DNA of 5,351 nucleotides from Clostridiales bacterium. GTDB taxonomy: Bacteria > Bacillota > Clostridia > Oscillospirales > Butyricicoccaceae. Made by a program: the position numbers and the translations under genes. The notes beneath the pieces were generated by a model that saw only the letters and a list, made by a program, of their open reading frames with translations, was not told where the DNA came from and made no database searches. The DNA lies in contig DYCA01000028.1 of assembly GCA_019418305.1 (NCBI GenBank), positions 1-5,351 of the forward strand, given 5' to 3'. The stretch's first letter is position 1. Each line of letters begins with the position of its first letter. Positions 5,167 to 5,351 of the stretch are shown piece after piece.

Positions 5167-5351
5167 ATGCAGACCAACCGTGCCGCAACCTGTTGCTTTT
5201 CAGGCTATCGTGTCGAGAAAATGCCCTTTTCTGCGAACGATCCTCGCATCGGCACATTGACTGCCGCGCTTGACCACGCAATTGCAAATGCCTCAGCACA
5301 AGGAAATTTTGTATTTTTTTCCGGTATGTCCACCGGTCTTGACCTATGGGC
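5167..5351 (+). CDS. SLOG-family (YpsA/DUF1273-like) protein, 3'-truncated by the window edge
   Basis: The first 61 complete codons of a gene that continues past the window with no stop. The start ATG has a good ribosome binding site. Residues 8-15, ATCCFSGYR-like, form the first beta strand and turn of the fold; relatives usually read TCCFTGHR, or TGYK in B. subtilis YpsA. Residues 48-61, FVFFSGMSTGLDLW, match the second conserved segment (SGMAxGvDlwA). Together these point to the SLOG superfamily, Rossmann-like proteins related to DprA and to LOG-type enzymes and predicted to bind nucleotide-derived ligands. B. subtilis YpsA has been linked to cell division and stress; the biochemical role of this subgroup is unsettled. 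The catalytic or ligand residues in the C-terminal half cannot be seen. A LexA-like palindrome lies just upstream, so damage-inducible expression is possible. Confidence 0.82.
   Translation, partial: MQTNRAATCCFSGYRVEKMPFSANDPRIGTLTAALDHAIANASAQGNFVFFSGMSTGLDLW

Overview
The window looks like an ordinary stretch of chromosome from a low-to-moderate GC Gram-positive, probably an anaerobic Clostridia member (Oscillospiraceae/Butyricicoccaceae-like). Reasons: strong AGGAGG-type ribosome binding sites before every visible start, sigma-A-like promoters, an active-site variant of citrate synthase (HGGGNN, GPKHGG, GHAVYS) that I associate with Firmicutes, a clostridial-style iron-sulfur flavoprotein, and a YpsA-like SLOG gene. 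The taxonomic placement is inference from protein flavour; no rRNA or other marker is present.

Layout: (1) 1-987, plus strand: the 3' ~85% of dnaJ, which enters the window already open. (2) 1002-1039: a perfect 17-bp hairpin between convergent genes, probably a bidirectional terminator. (3) 3316 to 1055, minus strand: a two-gene operon, citrate synthase followed 27 nt later by a beta-hydroxyacid dehydrogenase of the 3-hydroxyisobutyrate / tartronate-semialdehyde reductase family. A promoter (TTGAAG-17-TACAAT) sits just upstream of citrate synthase. (4) 5036 to 3517, minus strand: a second two-gene unit, a YihY/BrkB six-helix membrane protein followed 41 nt later by a flavodoxin-fold protein with an iron-sulfur-type cysteine cluster, closed by a 12-bp hairpin terminator at 3486-3513. 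(5) 5167-5351, plus strand: the first 61 codons of a SLOG-family (YpsA/DUF1273-like) gene, diverging from yihY and running off the end.

The genes are mostly housekeeping: protein folding, entry to the citrate/glutamate branch, a small redox pair and a membrane protein. I see no CRISPR array, mobile element, RNA gene or obvious defence island. The most interesting signal is in the 130-bp divergent spacer 5037-5166. There a near-perfect palindrome, AGAACATTTGTTCT, matches the Gram-positive LexA/SOS-box pattern GAAC-N4-GTTC and lies just downstream of a predicted start site for the SLOG gene. This suggests that a nucleotide-sensor-like protein may be under DNA-damage control.
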